Positions 34,001-44,700 of a DNA stretch of 64,000 nucleotides are shown here, one piece after another; the stretch's first letter is position 1, and every line of letters starts with the position of its first letter. Below the pieces are notes generated by a model, which saw only the letters and a program-made list of their open reading frames with translations, did not search any database and had not been told where the DNA came from. The DNA is from Bicyclus anynana (taxonomy: Eukaryota; Arthropoda; Insecta; Lepidoptera; Nymphalidae), in NCBI RefSeq assembly GCF_947172395.1, contig NC_069102.1, forward strand, positions 4,990,442-5,054,441, given 5' to 3'. The position numbers and the translations under genes were made by a program.

Positions 34001-36749
34001 AAAACTTGCTTACTTGACGTACGTTTAATCTACCTGTGATAGTCTCTCATGATAACCCATTCAGTAGTTTAGTTGTTACCCCATTAACAGACAGAAAAAG
34101 AAGTCTGTCAGCATAGCATGGAACGCAGCATACTTAATATAAAATTAAGAGATAAAATTAAACTCTTTACTGTAAGAAACAAAACGAAAATAACTGATGT
34201 CACATACTGCATTAAAAAGCTGAAATGGAAGTGGGAAAATATTAGTTAGTTTGTTTTAAAACCATTTATTGTATAGGCCGTTTTGTGCATTTTAGCCGGG
34301 CCTGTAGTATTTTCTCCTTAGCGAGTTGGCATTTTGTTAACAAAACAAAATATACGCAAACTTGAAGTCTGTCAGCATAGCATGGAACGCAGCATACTTA
34401 ATATAAAATTAAACTCTTTACTATAAGAAACGAAACGAAAATAACTGATGTCACATACTGCATTAAAAAGCTGAAATGGAAGTGGGCAGGACATATGATT
34501 CGAAGTAAGAAGGATAAATGGTCAAGAGACTTAACAGCTTGGTGCCCAAGGCACCAGAAAAGAAATAAAAATAACAGGTGTCACTTGGATTAGACAGGCA
34601 AATAACCGTTCAGCTCTGGGGGAGGCCTATGGTGTAAAGCACGACAATCTAAACACGCCGGTGTCAATCAAATAAAGGAGATCATTCACGCTCCATACAT
34701 TTCTGGGCTCTTTTTTGAAAGTGCCGGCCAACAAAAAAAAATGACACGACTCGTTAGAATTAGTCATTTGGAGCAATAGCTAATATGGCATAAAAGTTGT
34801 AGGAGGGCTCTGAACTCTCTGAAAAGTTATACGGGTTCGACGATTCGTTATTTCCATACATTTTGTCGATTTTCAAAAGTGCCCGCCAAGAAAAAAATAT
34901 GATACGTATCGTTAGAACTGCCCATTTGGAGCAATAGTTAGTATGGCACAAAGATTGTATTTCGAGTTTTTTTTTCTTAGCGGGCACTTTTAAAAGTTGA
35001 AAAAATGTATGGAAATAACGAATCATCGAACCTGTATAATTTGGTTCAGAGCCACCTGACAACTTTTATGCCATATTAGCTATTACTTCAAATGATTAGT
35101 TCTAACGATTCGTGCCATTTTTTTTCGTTGGCCGGCACTTTCAAAAAGGGCCCAAAAGGAATGATCTCCTTTGTAAATAATTTTAAGATAATTGTGATTG
35201 TTTAATAAAGGCTATTATTATTATTGTATAGGCCGTAACACGCGTCCTGACGTGCCAACCGGAGAACGCGAAAGCCCTATACCGCAAGTCCCGGATCCTC
35301 ACCGCCATGGGGCGTAACGCGGAAGCCCTGGAGGCAGCCCGCGCGGCCGCCAGCGCAGCCCCCGACGATGCCGGCGTCCGCAAGGAGCTCTCCAAGTGCG
35401 AACAAAAGGCAACAAGGGACAGATCAGTGGAGAGGAGACTCGCCAAACGGATGCTGGGGACCAGTGATCAGTCCAAACCCTTGCCTGATAAGAAACCGTC
35501 CAGAGCTAAGGTACAAATAACTTTTAATCTTTACCTTTATTTAATATCTTTTGATTTTAGCTTTCTTTATTTCAAATATTTGTTTGTGGTCTTCTGTGTA
35601 TTGTGTGTAGTCAATAAATTAATTTTCATTCTTATTAAATGGACAATACACACATCACTTTCTAGCCCCAAAGTAAGCGTTGTTAATGTTATGGATGCTA
35701 AGATGGCTCATTTTATCATATGGTAGAAACTAATTGAGGGCGCTGTAGTCAGTTATTGTCGTTCTTATGGTAAACCCTGTGTTCTGTCATCTACTTAGAT
35801 CTGCACCTACCTTGATACTTGATAATAATTGATATTTTGTTCCATACATAGGTAATATTGTTCTTATTTTAAATAAGATCACATTATTATTTAATATAAA
35901 TAAATTACCACATTACCACAGATAAAACATAATTTATAAAAAAGAGTATTAAAGTACATTGACAATTAATTCTGTAATGTTTAACAAAAATCAGATCTTG
36001 AAAATCTTAATTACAGCAGCTACAGCATTGAAAAAACTGATTCAACATAAAAAATTTTGAAAAATCCGAAAAAAATATAACTTGGTCACCCTAGGGATTT
36101 TTAGAAAACTATTCAAATTAGTTTTAGATAATTAGGTGATGTTTCTACTATTTACGTATTATCCATTAATTACGGGACATCCTGTATTTTTAAAATGCTT
36201 ACTATCTAGCCCCAAATTAAACATCATGTGTAATTGATTTCATGATTTACTTGTGTTCAATTTAAATAAATTCAAGTCAATCTCATCTAAATAAATTATA
36301 TTCATTGTAATTCGTCTGGTAATTATCCGAATTTCCACTATGATTTTATTCATCTAATAAAACTATCAATAATGATTGGTTGCTCTATAATGACACATCT
36401 TTCTGATAATGACAGTATATTCAATGTTGCGACACTACAAGTTTATTAGTTCAATTTGAAGATAGGAAAATTTCAAAAAAGAAATATAACTTGGTCACCC
36501 TAGGGGTTTTTTCAAAACTATTTAAATTAGTATATAACTTGGTCACTCTAAAGCTTTTTTAAACTATTCAAATTAGTTTCAGATAATTAGGTAATGTATC
36601 TACGATTTGCGTTCATTAATTACGAGACACCCTGTATATCACCTGTCACCTAACCGTTGCAGATGTTTGTATGGGGCTCGCTGCTTCTGAGCCTTCTGGT
36701 GGGCGTGGCCTCCGTGCTGGTGTACCGCTACAAGATGCAGTCCCAATGA
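28064..36749 (+). CDS. FKBP8: FKBP8-type FK506-binding protein, membrane-anchored, six coding exons
   Basis: Tail-anchored FKBP/TPR co-chaperone of mitochondrial outer membrane and ER, an HSP90 partner linked to apoptosis and mitophagy in other animals. Exons: 28064-28258, 29318-29464, 30660-30922, 33101-33347, 35232-35510 and 36663-36749. All junctions are GT/AG and the phases agree, giving 405 residues (human 412). Residues 1-65 are an acidic leader. About 66-165 form the FKBP domain (ISYELKLRDGT, VLQGLDLALTLMYKGE, PRFAYGDIGLKPGE); Leu sits where FKBP12 has its pocket Trp, as in FKBP8. TPR helices follow (GNWWYGRGEAQLAVQLYRRA, RVHNNMAAAQLKAGAYDAAL, ENAKALYRKSRILTAMGRNA). The last exon encodes the hydrophobic anchor FVWGSLLLLSLLVGVASVLV and YRYKMQSQ. 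Exons 4-6 are far more GC-rich than exons 1-3. Confidence 0.93.
28926..29218 (-). mobile_element. SINE family 1 in FKBP8 intron 1
   Basis: Near full length on the minus strand: a decayed tRNA-like head at the right end (AGATTCAAATCTGGTCC) and the 'CATTCTGAGAGGAGACTTGA' tail at the left. It lies antisense to FKBP8. Confidence 0.75.
29503..29612 (-). mobile_element. SINE family 1, 3' fragment in FKBP8 intron 2
   Basis: Minus-strand tail piece with 'CTCATTCTGAGAGGAGACTC' and 'GCCAATCCGCATTGGGCCAG' blocks, about 40 bp after the exon 2 donor. Confidence 0.7.
30352..30530 (-). mobile_element. SINE family 2, fragment in FKBP8 intron 2
   Basis: Shares GCCGGTAGGGTGGTAACTAG, 'AGACCTGGACCAATTAAGAA' and 'CACCGCGCATAGGACTGCGC' blocks with the better copy at 30940-31252. 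The B-box-like segment is decayed. Confidence 0.6.
30940..31252 (-). mobile_element. SINE family 2, near full length, in FKBP8 intron 3
   Basis: On the minus strand the head reads GGCCTCCGTGACGCAGTGGT (A-box-like), with GGTTCGATC (B-box-like) about 60 bp on. A body and a tail, ATCAGGTGAGATTGTAGTCA, follow. This is a second tRNA-derived family, distinct from family 1. Other copies lie at 30352, 52813 and 53096. Confidence 0.75.
31253..33100 (+). other. remainder of FKBP8 intron 3
   Basis: Mostly AT-rich. A CpG-containing patch at about 31620-31800 carries chance frames. A segment near 32180-32400 has the GAACCC..GGTCAA text typical of old dispersed repeats. A 40-bp near-duplicate, 'CATAAAATAAATAGTTTA', occurs at 32813 and 32859. 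No exon was recognised. Confidence 0.4.
33217..33719 (+). repeat. 158-bp tandem triplication of the 3' half of FKBP8 exon 4 with its splice donor
   Basis: The landmark AGAGATCGCC falls at 33233, 33391 and 33549, exactly 158 bp apart, with a fourth partial start near 33691. Each copy contains the HNNMAA-QLKAGAYDAALQ coding segment and a CAG|GTA donor at 33347, 33505 and 33663. Copies 2 and 3 are nearly identical to each other and differ more from the gene copy (for example Ala to Thr in MAATQL). Each copy then has TTACAGGATACCTACTAG, so reading on from the first copy hits TAG. They are best viewed as intronic pseudo-exons. Confidence 0.85.
34108..34600 (+). mobile_element. LINE C-terminal fragment with an internal ~125-bp direct duplication
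   Basis: AGTCTGTCAGCATAGCATGG begins both 34112 and 34366, each followed by 'AACGCAGCATACTTAATATA' and ending 'AAGCTGAAATGGAAGTGGG'. The second copy continues into a frame with KLKWKWAGHMIRSKKDKWSR and LTAWCPRHQ, the segment just upstream of the tail motif of the RTE-like elements at 1888 and 57896. The frame breaks soon after. Confidence 0.6.
34674..35172. repeat. 499-bp near-complete palindrome in FKBP8 intron 4
   Basis: AAAGGAGATCATTC at 34674 is mirrored by GAATGATCTCCTTT ending at 35172. The arms, about 245 bp each, stay complementary almost to the centre (near 34920): AAAGTGCCGGCCAAC on the left against GTTGGCCGGCACTTT on the right, and TTATTTCCATACATTTT against AAAATGTATGGAAATAA. By eye the arms match at roughly 85-90%. 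It is a foldback transposable element with no ORF. Its right end is 59 bp before the exon 5 acceptor. Confidence 0.88.
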
Positions 36750-36767
36750 TGTCGTCCGAACTATATC

Positions 36768-37080
36768 AAGTAATTTATTTCTTTTCATACATACAAAGTT
36801 GTTTACATCGTCATAATTCATTTCTACTCTATTAATTTCAAGTGATGTGTCATCTGCAAACAAAACTATCTCATGATTTCCATATCAACATAGAAAGGTC
36901 ATAAATATAAATGAGAAAAAGAAATGGTCCTTCTATAGATCCTTGAGGAACTCCCATTTTTACAACAGACCCGGTAGACTGCTTTCCATTGTTATCTACT
37001 TTCTGTAGTCTATTAGAAGTCTATTCATCAAATAGGAACTCAGCAAATTTGGGGATTTATCCGCAATTCCGTAACGCATA
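36768..37080 (-). mobile_element. reverse-transcriptase fragment antisense, just after the FKBP8 stop
   Basis: On the minus strand the catalytic motif FADDTSLEIN appears near 36834-36863. Upstream of it (37 kb side) is text that reads like the GVPQGS...GPF...IY block with frameshifts. About 310 bp of a LINE RT, unrelated in detail to the 18.7-kb copy. It begins within about 20-30 bp of the FKBP8 stop, so it may form part of that gene's 3' UTR. Confidence 0.6.
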
Positions 37081-39610
37081 TAATAAAATCACATAATATC
37101 AATGATGATGAACAAAAATGTTTCTAATTTACAGACCCAGTGAAGTAAAATCGGTTGAGGTGCACTGAACATGGATATCATTCTAACTGTCAAGTTAGGA
37201 TAATTAAATATCGCCTAGTTTAATTAACGCGTCTCATCTTATAAAGAGTGACGGTTAGGTAAGATGTGAATGAAGAAAAAATTAAAAAAAAAATGTAAAC
37301 ATTTATTTTTATAAATTAAAAATCTTGCATTGTCATGTTCATCGGACTAGAAATCTGCATTTTTTTCTCTTTAGTCTTGCTGTCTTATGTGTTAGCGATA
37401 TGTAGCGATGCTTTTGCGATTTTTATAAAGTTATTTTCTATAGGGACACCTTGTAGTCAGCCATAGAGTCATCTATCGATTACGTGACATGTTAAAATGA
37501 AGGAGGATATAAGAAGGACGACGTTTTTTTCACAAATATGTATTTGGATTTTGGTAGTGGTGTTTAAATTTACTGATTTAATGGGGTGGGAGAGTTTCAC
37601 ATTATGAGGGGTTGTGACAAGGGAAGAGAGCGCGAATAAATCACGAAATTCGTGTGACATACTATGTGGATGATTTCTGCTCCTTCAGCAGTGGTATCAA
37701 GATTTCAATAAGTATCCGAGGATACTCAGGAAATCATCGTTCAACAATTATTTCAATCATTCATTACTTCATTCACTCATTAAATCATCGTTGAATACAA
37801 TCTATTGTAATATTTTACTTACTTAAAAAAGATCTTTCTTTCTTTTCTTTTTTACTTTACAATAACTTGCCTTAAAAGTTTAAATATTGTATTGAAATAG
37901 AGGCGGACTAATTACTTCACTCATTCATTCACCCATTCATTACCAGCAGTGGCATAGCGTGCCTTGGAGGGGTCCTGTATCGAAAATAATTAAGGGGCCC
38001 AAATGAGGTAAAAAAGGTAAAAATTTCTTACAAAAGAAATAATAATGCTTGCTTAAAATAAATATGACAGTGACATAACCTATGTAGGTTGTTTTTCAAT
38101 ATTTGGGCGAAACCGGAAAAAAAACAAATTGCTTTTTTTGATTTTCGTCATTTCTGAAGTGACCCTCTGTAGGCAGTTTCTGAGTTTTTCTGGAAAGCAC
38201 CAGATACAGTGAGGTTATGGATTACATTTTACAAAGGACAATGGTCTGGTGTTTGTTGATAGAATTCACAAGCGTCTACTAATGTAAACTATTACAGTTT
38301 GTAGAAAATAATTTATTTAATTTTTTGAAAAAGTGCACAATGTCTAATTATGTCCATAAAGTAAAATATAATCACATCAATTACATTTAAATAATTGAGT
38401 ATGGCAACCACACTATTTATACCAATATTACATCTATTGGACAACTAGGGACGCGCACGGTATCAAAAAGCCAGTATCGAATCGAATAAAGTATCGTCAT
38501 TGAAGTACACGTATTCTATACTAATATTTAAACGAATTAATATAATTAAAATATTAATAAATATTTTGATTTTCAAGCGAGTATGTACCTACCTACCTAT
38601 TTTACATTTAACTAATAAAATAAACAAAATAAACATGTTAATAACAATTATTACCAATATTAAGCCATATGGCATATTTTAATAATCAAAGGAAGGCAAC
38701 AAGTGTTTACAAACGTATTTATCGTTTAAGTATGTTCGACATGATTTTAAATAAAGGTACATGCACTAACAATTCAACTATGAACTGTCACTTCAGTTGT
38801 CACATCGCGTCGTATTTTCGTTGTTTGCGTACCTATGCTTCTTGTAAATCTTGTATTTTTCTGATATCAACTGATTTTCCGTACTTACATCCTTTTTAAC
38901 GACCGCTTTTGTTTATGGACACCGATTCTACCGCTTAACTACTGACTTAAAATATTAATGTATTTAAATTCCACGTTGGTTTTTAGATTTAATTAGGAAG
39001 ATTATTTTTTATAAAGTATGTATATTATCAATGTCTAAGAGAAAAATGGGGATCAAACCTACTTTTTATGTTTTATGATCGAACCTAAATACCCGGCTTC
39101 ATAATCATGGAATAATAAGACTTTAATTTAAAAAGTAGGTATTCGTTGTTGACAAAACATAACCTCTGAAACTTCAATTCTTTAATTCCAGACTTGCCAC
39201 AATACTAAGCCTTAAGAATAAATTGTTAAGAAAATAATTATCTATCATTTTATATTTTTTTCATTAATAGACGCTTGAAAAAAATGTCAGCAAAAATTTG
39301 TTTGGGAATAGACCATTGTCCTTTTTGCTTTTACACGTAAGGGGTTCCAAAAATCGCATTGATTCGCTGCATATCATTCACATAAGACATAGTAGAAAAT
39401 ATTAAATATATACGTATATTTATATCAATTCCGTTATACTTGTATGATAATAGCTAATAGGGGTTGTCTGAATTTCGTCATACGAATTCCGTTATTGATT
39501 CTTATAAAGTCTGTCTTATACTCTTAAAAGGCATGCACTTTTAGATTTTTCAAATTAGACATCATATTGTTAGCAATTTTAAATATTTGGTCCTACTACG
39601 TCATGATACT
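37081..39610. other. gene-free AT-rich interval
   Basis: No coding exon recognised. Short related pieces occur at about 38225-38255 (GGACAATGGTCTGG) and 39310-39330 (inverted, AGACCATTGTCC), which may mark ends of an old element. Other ORFs here look like AT-rich chance frames. Confidence 0.4.
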
Positions 39611-40060
39611 ACGTTATGATACGTCAGTACATTGACGTATCATGACGTAGTATCACGACTTACGTCATGATCGTCGGTACATTGTCGTATCATGACGTAG
39701 TATCACGACATACGTCATGATCGTCGGTACATTGTCCTGTCATGACGTAGTATCATGACTTACGTCATGATCGTCGGTACATTGTCGTATCATGACGTAG
39801 TATCATGGCTTACGTCATGATCGTCGGTACATTGACGTATCATGACGTAGTATCACGACTTACGTCATGATCGTCGGTACATTGACGTATCATGACGTAG
39901 TATCATGACTTACGTCATGATCGTCGGTACATTGACGTATCATGACGTAGTATCACGACTTACGTCATGATCGTCGGTACATTGACGTATCATGACGTAG
40001 TATCATGACTTAAGTCATGATACGGCGATATATTGACGTACTATGACGTAGTAGACGCCT
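39611..40060. repeat. nine-unit 50-bp minisatellite rich in TGACG half-sites
   Basis: Units start at exact 50-bp steps from 39611 to 40011. The core unit includes TACGTCATGATCGTCGGTAC, an ATTGACGTAT segment and CATGACGTAGTATCACGACT. The middle seven are near-identical; the first and last are diverged. Each unit holds TACGTCATGA and its reverse complement TCATGACGTA, so it is internally palindromic. Each unit also carries two or three TGACG/CGTCA half-sites of the CREB/ATF type. No coding frame spans it. Confidence 0.92.
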
Positions 40061-40533
40061 CTGAACTTAACAATATGAAGACGTGTGACGAAATTATTGA
40101 CCCCTAATATGTACCTACTTCTATTTTTTTATTGTGTATAAAGGGTTTTTAGGTTAGGTTAATAGAAACAAAAGGTAGGTGACCGTTGCATTGAAAATAT
40201 TTTTAACAATACGTTGGAACTATTTTGTAATCAATAATATTTATACGTTTTTCTTTTCATAATTTATTTTTATAAACCTGGTTAGCTATTATTTCAATTA
40301 ATCATATTTTTGTACCTTAATCAGTTGTAAAATTCGCTAAAATACATATTAGAAGCAAAAACACATCTTCCTGAAATATGATATAGTACCTATAGGTTTG
40401 ACAATAGGTATATAAATAATTACTTATATGAGATACGAATGAATATCGCTGACCAGCTTTACTTCGCCTCAAAATTATTCTTTAATAGGCAGTGCCAAGT
40501 TGAATGTGTGGCATAGCTTGCCCTGTATCAAAA

Positions 40534-40727
40534 TTATAGCTTGGCAACTTCGTTCGTAACACTCCCGATGGGCCACACGGGCCGGGGGGCGTGTAGCGAT
40601 GAATGAAAAACCGACGACTGATGCACCTCACTTCCCCGTACGCACGATTTCACACCCGCAGTCTTTCTTCTCGTCGCCCGCATATCATGCATATCATGGG
40701 AGCGTTATCGACGAACTTGCCAGACTA
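40534..40727 (+). mobile_element. MITE family A, copy 1
   Basis: The left end TATAGCTTGGCAACTTCGTT (then CGTAACACTCCC) is mirrored by a right end CGAACTTGCCAGACTA preceded by ATGGGAGCGTTATCGA. The inverted ends are about 26 bp. The interior is CpG-containing and has no ORF. Two other copies lie at 50854-51031 (opposite orientation) and 62925-63078. Confidence 0.75.
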
Positions 40728-41195
40728 GACTAGACTAGGGCAATATAAACTCGGACACGTACCCCCGTATTCATGGATTGAGATTTAAACCTCAATTTTC
40801 TTCAACTTTAAGAAGACCTAATCACTACTGATTAAAGTTCACTTTACTTTGGAGATATTTGAGGTTTAAATCTTAATTCATGTTTATAATTAGGGCCGTT
40901 ACGGTCTTAGCTCACTAGAACTACCCAGCGCTTGACTCACGCCTCGCCTCTTGACACTAATTCTGAGCGTATATAGAAGTGCATATAAAGAGTACTATCT
41001 ACACAGGGCGAGGCGGTGCTAGTCGAATGCAGGGTAATTCTAATGTGCTATGACCATTAAACTTACACCACGCGTTTTAAGTCAAATCAAATCTTTCTTT
41101 TGAAAAACCAACAACAACAATATGATAAAAAAATGTTTTAATGCACTGGACATTTTTTATAACAGAGTTCATGGTATTAGTTATGGAAATGCCTT
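40728..41195. other. gene-free interval before the BEL/Pao element
   Basis: A weak palindrome spans 40776-40882 ('TGAGATTTAAACCTCAATTT' against 'GATATTTGAGGTTTAAATCT'). Nothing else was recognised. Confidence 0.35.
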
Positions 41196-41534
41196 TGTTA
41201 ACGCCATACACACACATTACAGATATATACTTGTCTCCCTTCTTCTCCTACCTTTTCCATTCCCTTATTCTCGTGAGAGGGAGACAATTGCAACCCGCAA
41301 CGCCAGACGCTTCGATCAAATTAGTCAATCAATGTACGCCGCTTGATAACTACGCATAAATTGGCTCGCGCGCTTTCTAAATCAGTGATTATCATAAACT
41401 ATAATATGTGTTGTGAGTGCATTGGTGGGCTTCTATGAGCTGTCGAAGGCGCTTAGCAGCCCTGTGAGATTTGCTGCTTCACAAGGTCAGTTCACGAGAT
41501 CCTTTGTCTCCAAAGTTCACCTATTTCCACACCA
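41196..41534 (+). repeat. 5' LTR of the BEL/Pao element
   Basis: 339 bp from TGTTAACGCCATACACACAC to CTATTTCCACACCA. It should hold promoter and R region; no TATA box is assigned. Compared by eye with the 3' LTR, no difference was found. Confidence 0.93.
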
Positions 41535-41541
41535 TATTCTT

Positions 41542-41557
41542 TGGTCCTTCTCCCTGG
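41542..41557 (+). promoter_or_regulatory. putative tRNA primer-binding site
   Basis: TGGTCCTTCTCCCTGG begins 7 bp after the 5' LTR. TGG would pair with a tRNA 3' CCA. Which tRNA it matches was not determined. Confidence 0.5.
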
Positions 41558-41703
41558 ATATACTTTCTATTCCCGCTATTTATTTATTTCTTTCATTTCT
41601 ACGCCTAATCCGCTATATTTACATACTTTTACATACATTTACACGCTACACACACGCCACACGCCGCTAACGCCACGACGCCATTTTCTTTTAAATTCTA
41701 ACA

Positions 41704-44700
41704 ATGGCCGAGAAAGAAGATTTACAGTTAGAAATACGCTTGCTTCAAGCGAAGCAACAAAGCTTTTATAAGCATATACAAACCCTGTACGATTTGTCGC
41801 AAAATTTAAAAGATGACATAACCATCAAAAACTTTTTAATTAGACTTAAATGTTTAGATAATTTAAGAAATGATTACGTGTCGGTTACAGACCAACTGAA
41901 TATATCTAACTTAAAAGCCAACCCCAAATCGCTTATTAATTTTGATACTTTAACTTCTTTTGACGAACTATTCTGTCACATTAAAAGTGTTGAATCAGAT
42001 ATATTAGCTAAATTGGCACGAAATAAAACGCACAATTTAGATCTCCTCAAAAAACTGCCTGCTTTGGAGTTAAGGGGTTTTGACGGAAATCCAACGCATT
42101 GGTCTGTTTTTTATGAAAACTTTAAAACGCTTATACACAACAACGAAAACTTATGTAACGCCGAAAAAATACAATATTTATTAGGCAAATTATCAGGAAA
42201 AGCCTTGTTAGTTTGTTCTGGGATACAGCCGGTAGCCAGTAACTATGAATTAATTTGGAATTCGCTTATCGAAAAATATGAAGACAAAAGAACACTAGGA
42301 TCAATGTATTTAGAACAGATATTGAATTTTAAAAGTACTCATACGCTAACGCAAAACTCATTAGAATTATTTATTGAGCAATTTTGTTCTGCACAAGCCG
42401 CATTATCATTATTAGGTATTTCTGACTTAACGGACTTTATATTTTTACATATAGGTTTGAATAAGTTAGACAAGGAAACTGTAATGCTATTTGAGCAAAC
42501 GCATCGTAGTGAGAAAATACCATCTTTCGCGTCTTTAGTAGAATTTGTCAAAGAACAAAACAAAATATACACGTTACGTAACTCATCGCCGCAGACTTCG
42601 AAACAAAATTGGAAGGTAAACGCAAAACAAATAAACCGAACGCCGCACGCTCGCTCGCTTCACGTAGATTATAATAAACCTAGTACGTCTGATCATAATA
42701 GGCAATTTCAAACTCAAAGATGTCCTGATTGCGAACAGGATCATCATCTTTTCAGATGTAATAAATTCAATGAACGCGATCCAAAATCTAAGATACAATT
42801 TGTTCGGTCTAACAAATTATGTATTAATTGTTTAAGTGGATTTCATGTACTAGAAAATTGCAGAAGTAAGATAAGATGCTTCTGTGGGGCTGCACACCAT
42901 TCGAAATTGCATTCGGGAATCGAACCCGTGAAACATAGCCACGCGCAAGTGTCAACGCTCCTCTGTAAAAATGTTGCCCCCCCGCAGCCCGCGCACGCGC
43001 AACCGCTGACAGAGTGCGATAGCACTCGACGTGACGTGGGATCGACCGAATCGCCGGCGCTCGCGCGGAATATGCCTACCAACTTCAGTCGCCCGCCGGC
43101 CGCCGCCGGGAGCGACGCGTCACTTCATTCTTTAAAAATACAGACGAAAGATACGACAGTGTTACTTCCGACTGCAGTAGTATATGTTTATAACAATGCT
43201 GGTGAACGTTTTAAGATGCGAGTGCTGTTAGACACCGGTAGTTCGTGTCATATAGTAACTAAATCGCTTTGTAATCGATTAAACTTAAAAATTAATAAGT
43301 CTAATACGACACTACACGCTTTAGGTGACAATCAAGTGAACGCACAGGGACACGCATTTTTAACGTTTGAATCTCGCTTACAAAATAGATGTAAATATTC
43401 TATAAAAGCTTGCGTTATGGATTCAATTTCGCGAAATATTCCAAATGATATTATTGATTTAAATAATTTACATCATATAAAAGGATTACCTCTCGCTGAT
43501 GAGGAATTTTATTCGCCCGCTGATATTGATTGCCTTATCGGAAATGAATTATTTCCATTTCTTTTAGAAAATAATAAGGTAGCACACCCTGATTCGTCCG
43601 TGGCCGCTATTCAAACTACACTCGGCTACATTTTAATGGGAAAAGCAAGCTACTTAACGCCCTCGCATTCAAAAGAAAAATCTTTTCATATTTTCTCTGA
43701 AAATACTGAATCGAATTTAGATAAATTAACGCAACGCTTTTGGGAACTGGACTCAGTACCTAATAAGATACATTTAAGTCATGATGATTCCGCTTGCGAA
43801 CGCATTTTTTCAGATAATATTTCGCGCGATATATCCTCAGGTCGTTATATTGTTTCCCTTCCTTTCAAATATGATACCAAATTACTTGGTGATTCATTTG
43901 CAATTGCTAAACGCTGTTTATTACGCTTAGAAAAACAATTTAATAATAATCCATCGCTACGCTCCGATTACAACGCGACCCTTAAATCTTACATAGATGA
44001 AGGTTATCTTAATAAAGTTAGCCAATCCTCACGCAATATTAATTCTTATTATATTCCGCATCGTGCTGTCTGTCGGCCTGACAAGCAAACCTCCAAAACG
44101 CGTATTGTTTTGAACGCCTCATGTAAAACCACTTCAGGAAAATCGCTTAACGATTTGTTATATACAGGTCCAAATCTACAAAGCAATATTTTTGATCTAC
44201 TACTTAATCTACGCCTGTATTCTGTCGCTTTAAGTGCTGACGTGGAAAAAATGTATTTTAGAATTAAACTTAAACCAGAAGATCATCGTTATCAGCGTAT
44301 TCTGTATAGGTTCGATTCAAATGACCCTATTGATACGTATGAATTTAATTGTGTATCTTTCGGTCTGTCAGCGTCACCATATCTCGCGATGCGTGTGATT
44401 AAAGAACTAGCTAACGATGAACGCTCACGATATCCAGCACGCGCTTGGGCAGCTGGACGGCATTTCTATATGGACGATTTCGTCTCCTCCGTCCCTTCTT
44501 TAGAAGATGCTACGAACCTTTACTATGAGCTCGTTAATCTGTTCAACGCTGGTGGTTTTAAATTAACAAAATGGATATCAAATAATACTCGCTTACTTCA
44601 AGAAATTCCGCCTGAATTACGCTCGCCTAACATCGTTCAGTTTGATGAACACTCAATAACCGCTAGTACAAAAATAGTTGGCTTACAATGGGAGCCTAAC

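Noticed and set aside
38500..38899. Plus-strand ORFs of 60-76 codons
   Set aside because: AT-rich or low-quality chance frames with no domain, splice or neighbour support.
39611..40060. CRISPR-like array
   Set aside because: Repeats are directly tandem with no unique spacers, and the DNA is animal nuclear.
41122..41771. Several short plus-strand ORFs around the 5' LTR
   Set aside because: They lie in or across the LTR and the leader; the same frame occurs in the 3' LTR. Not genes.
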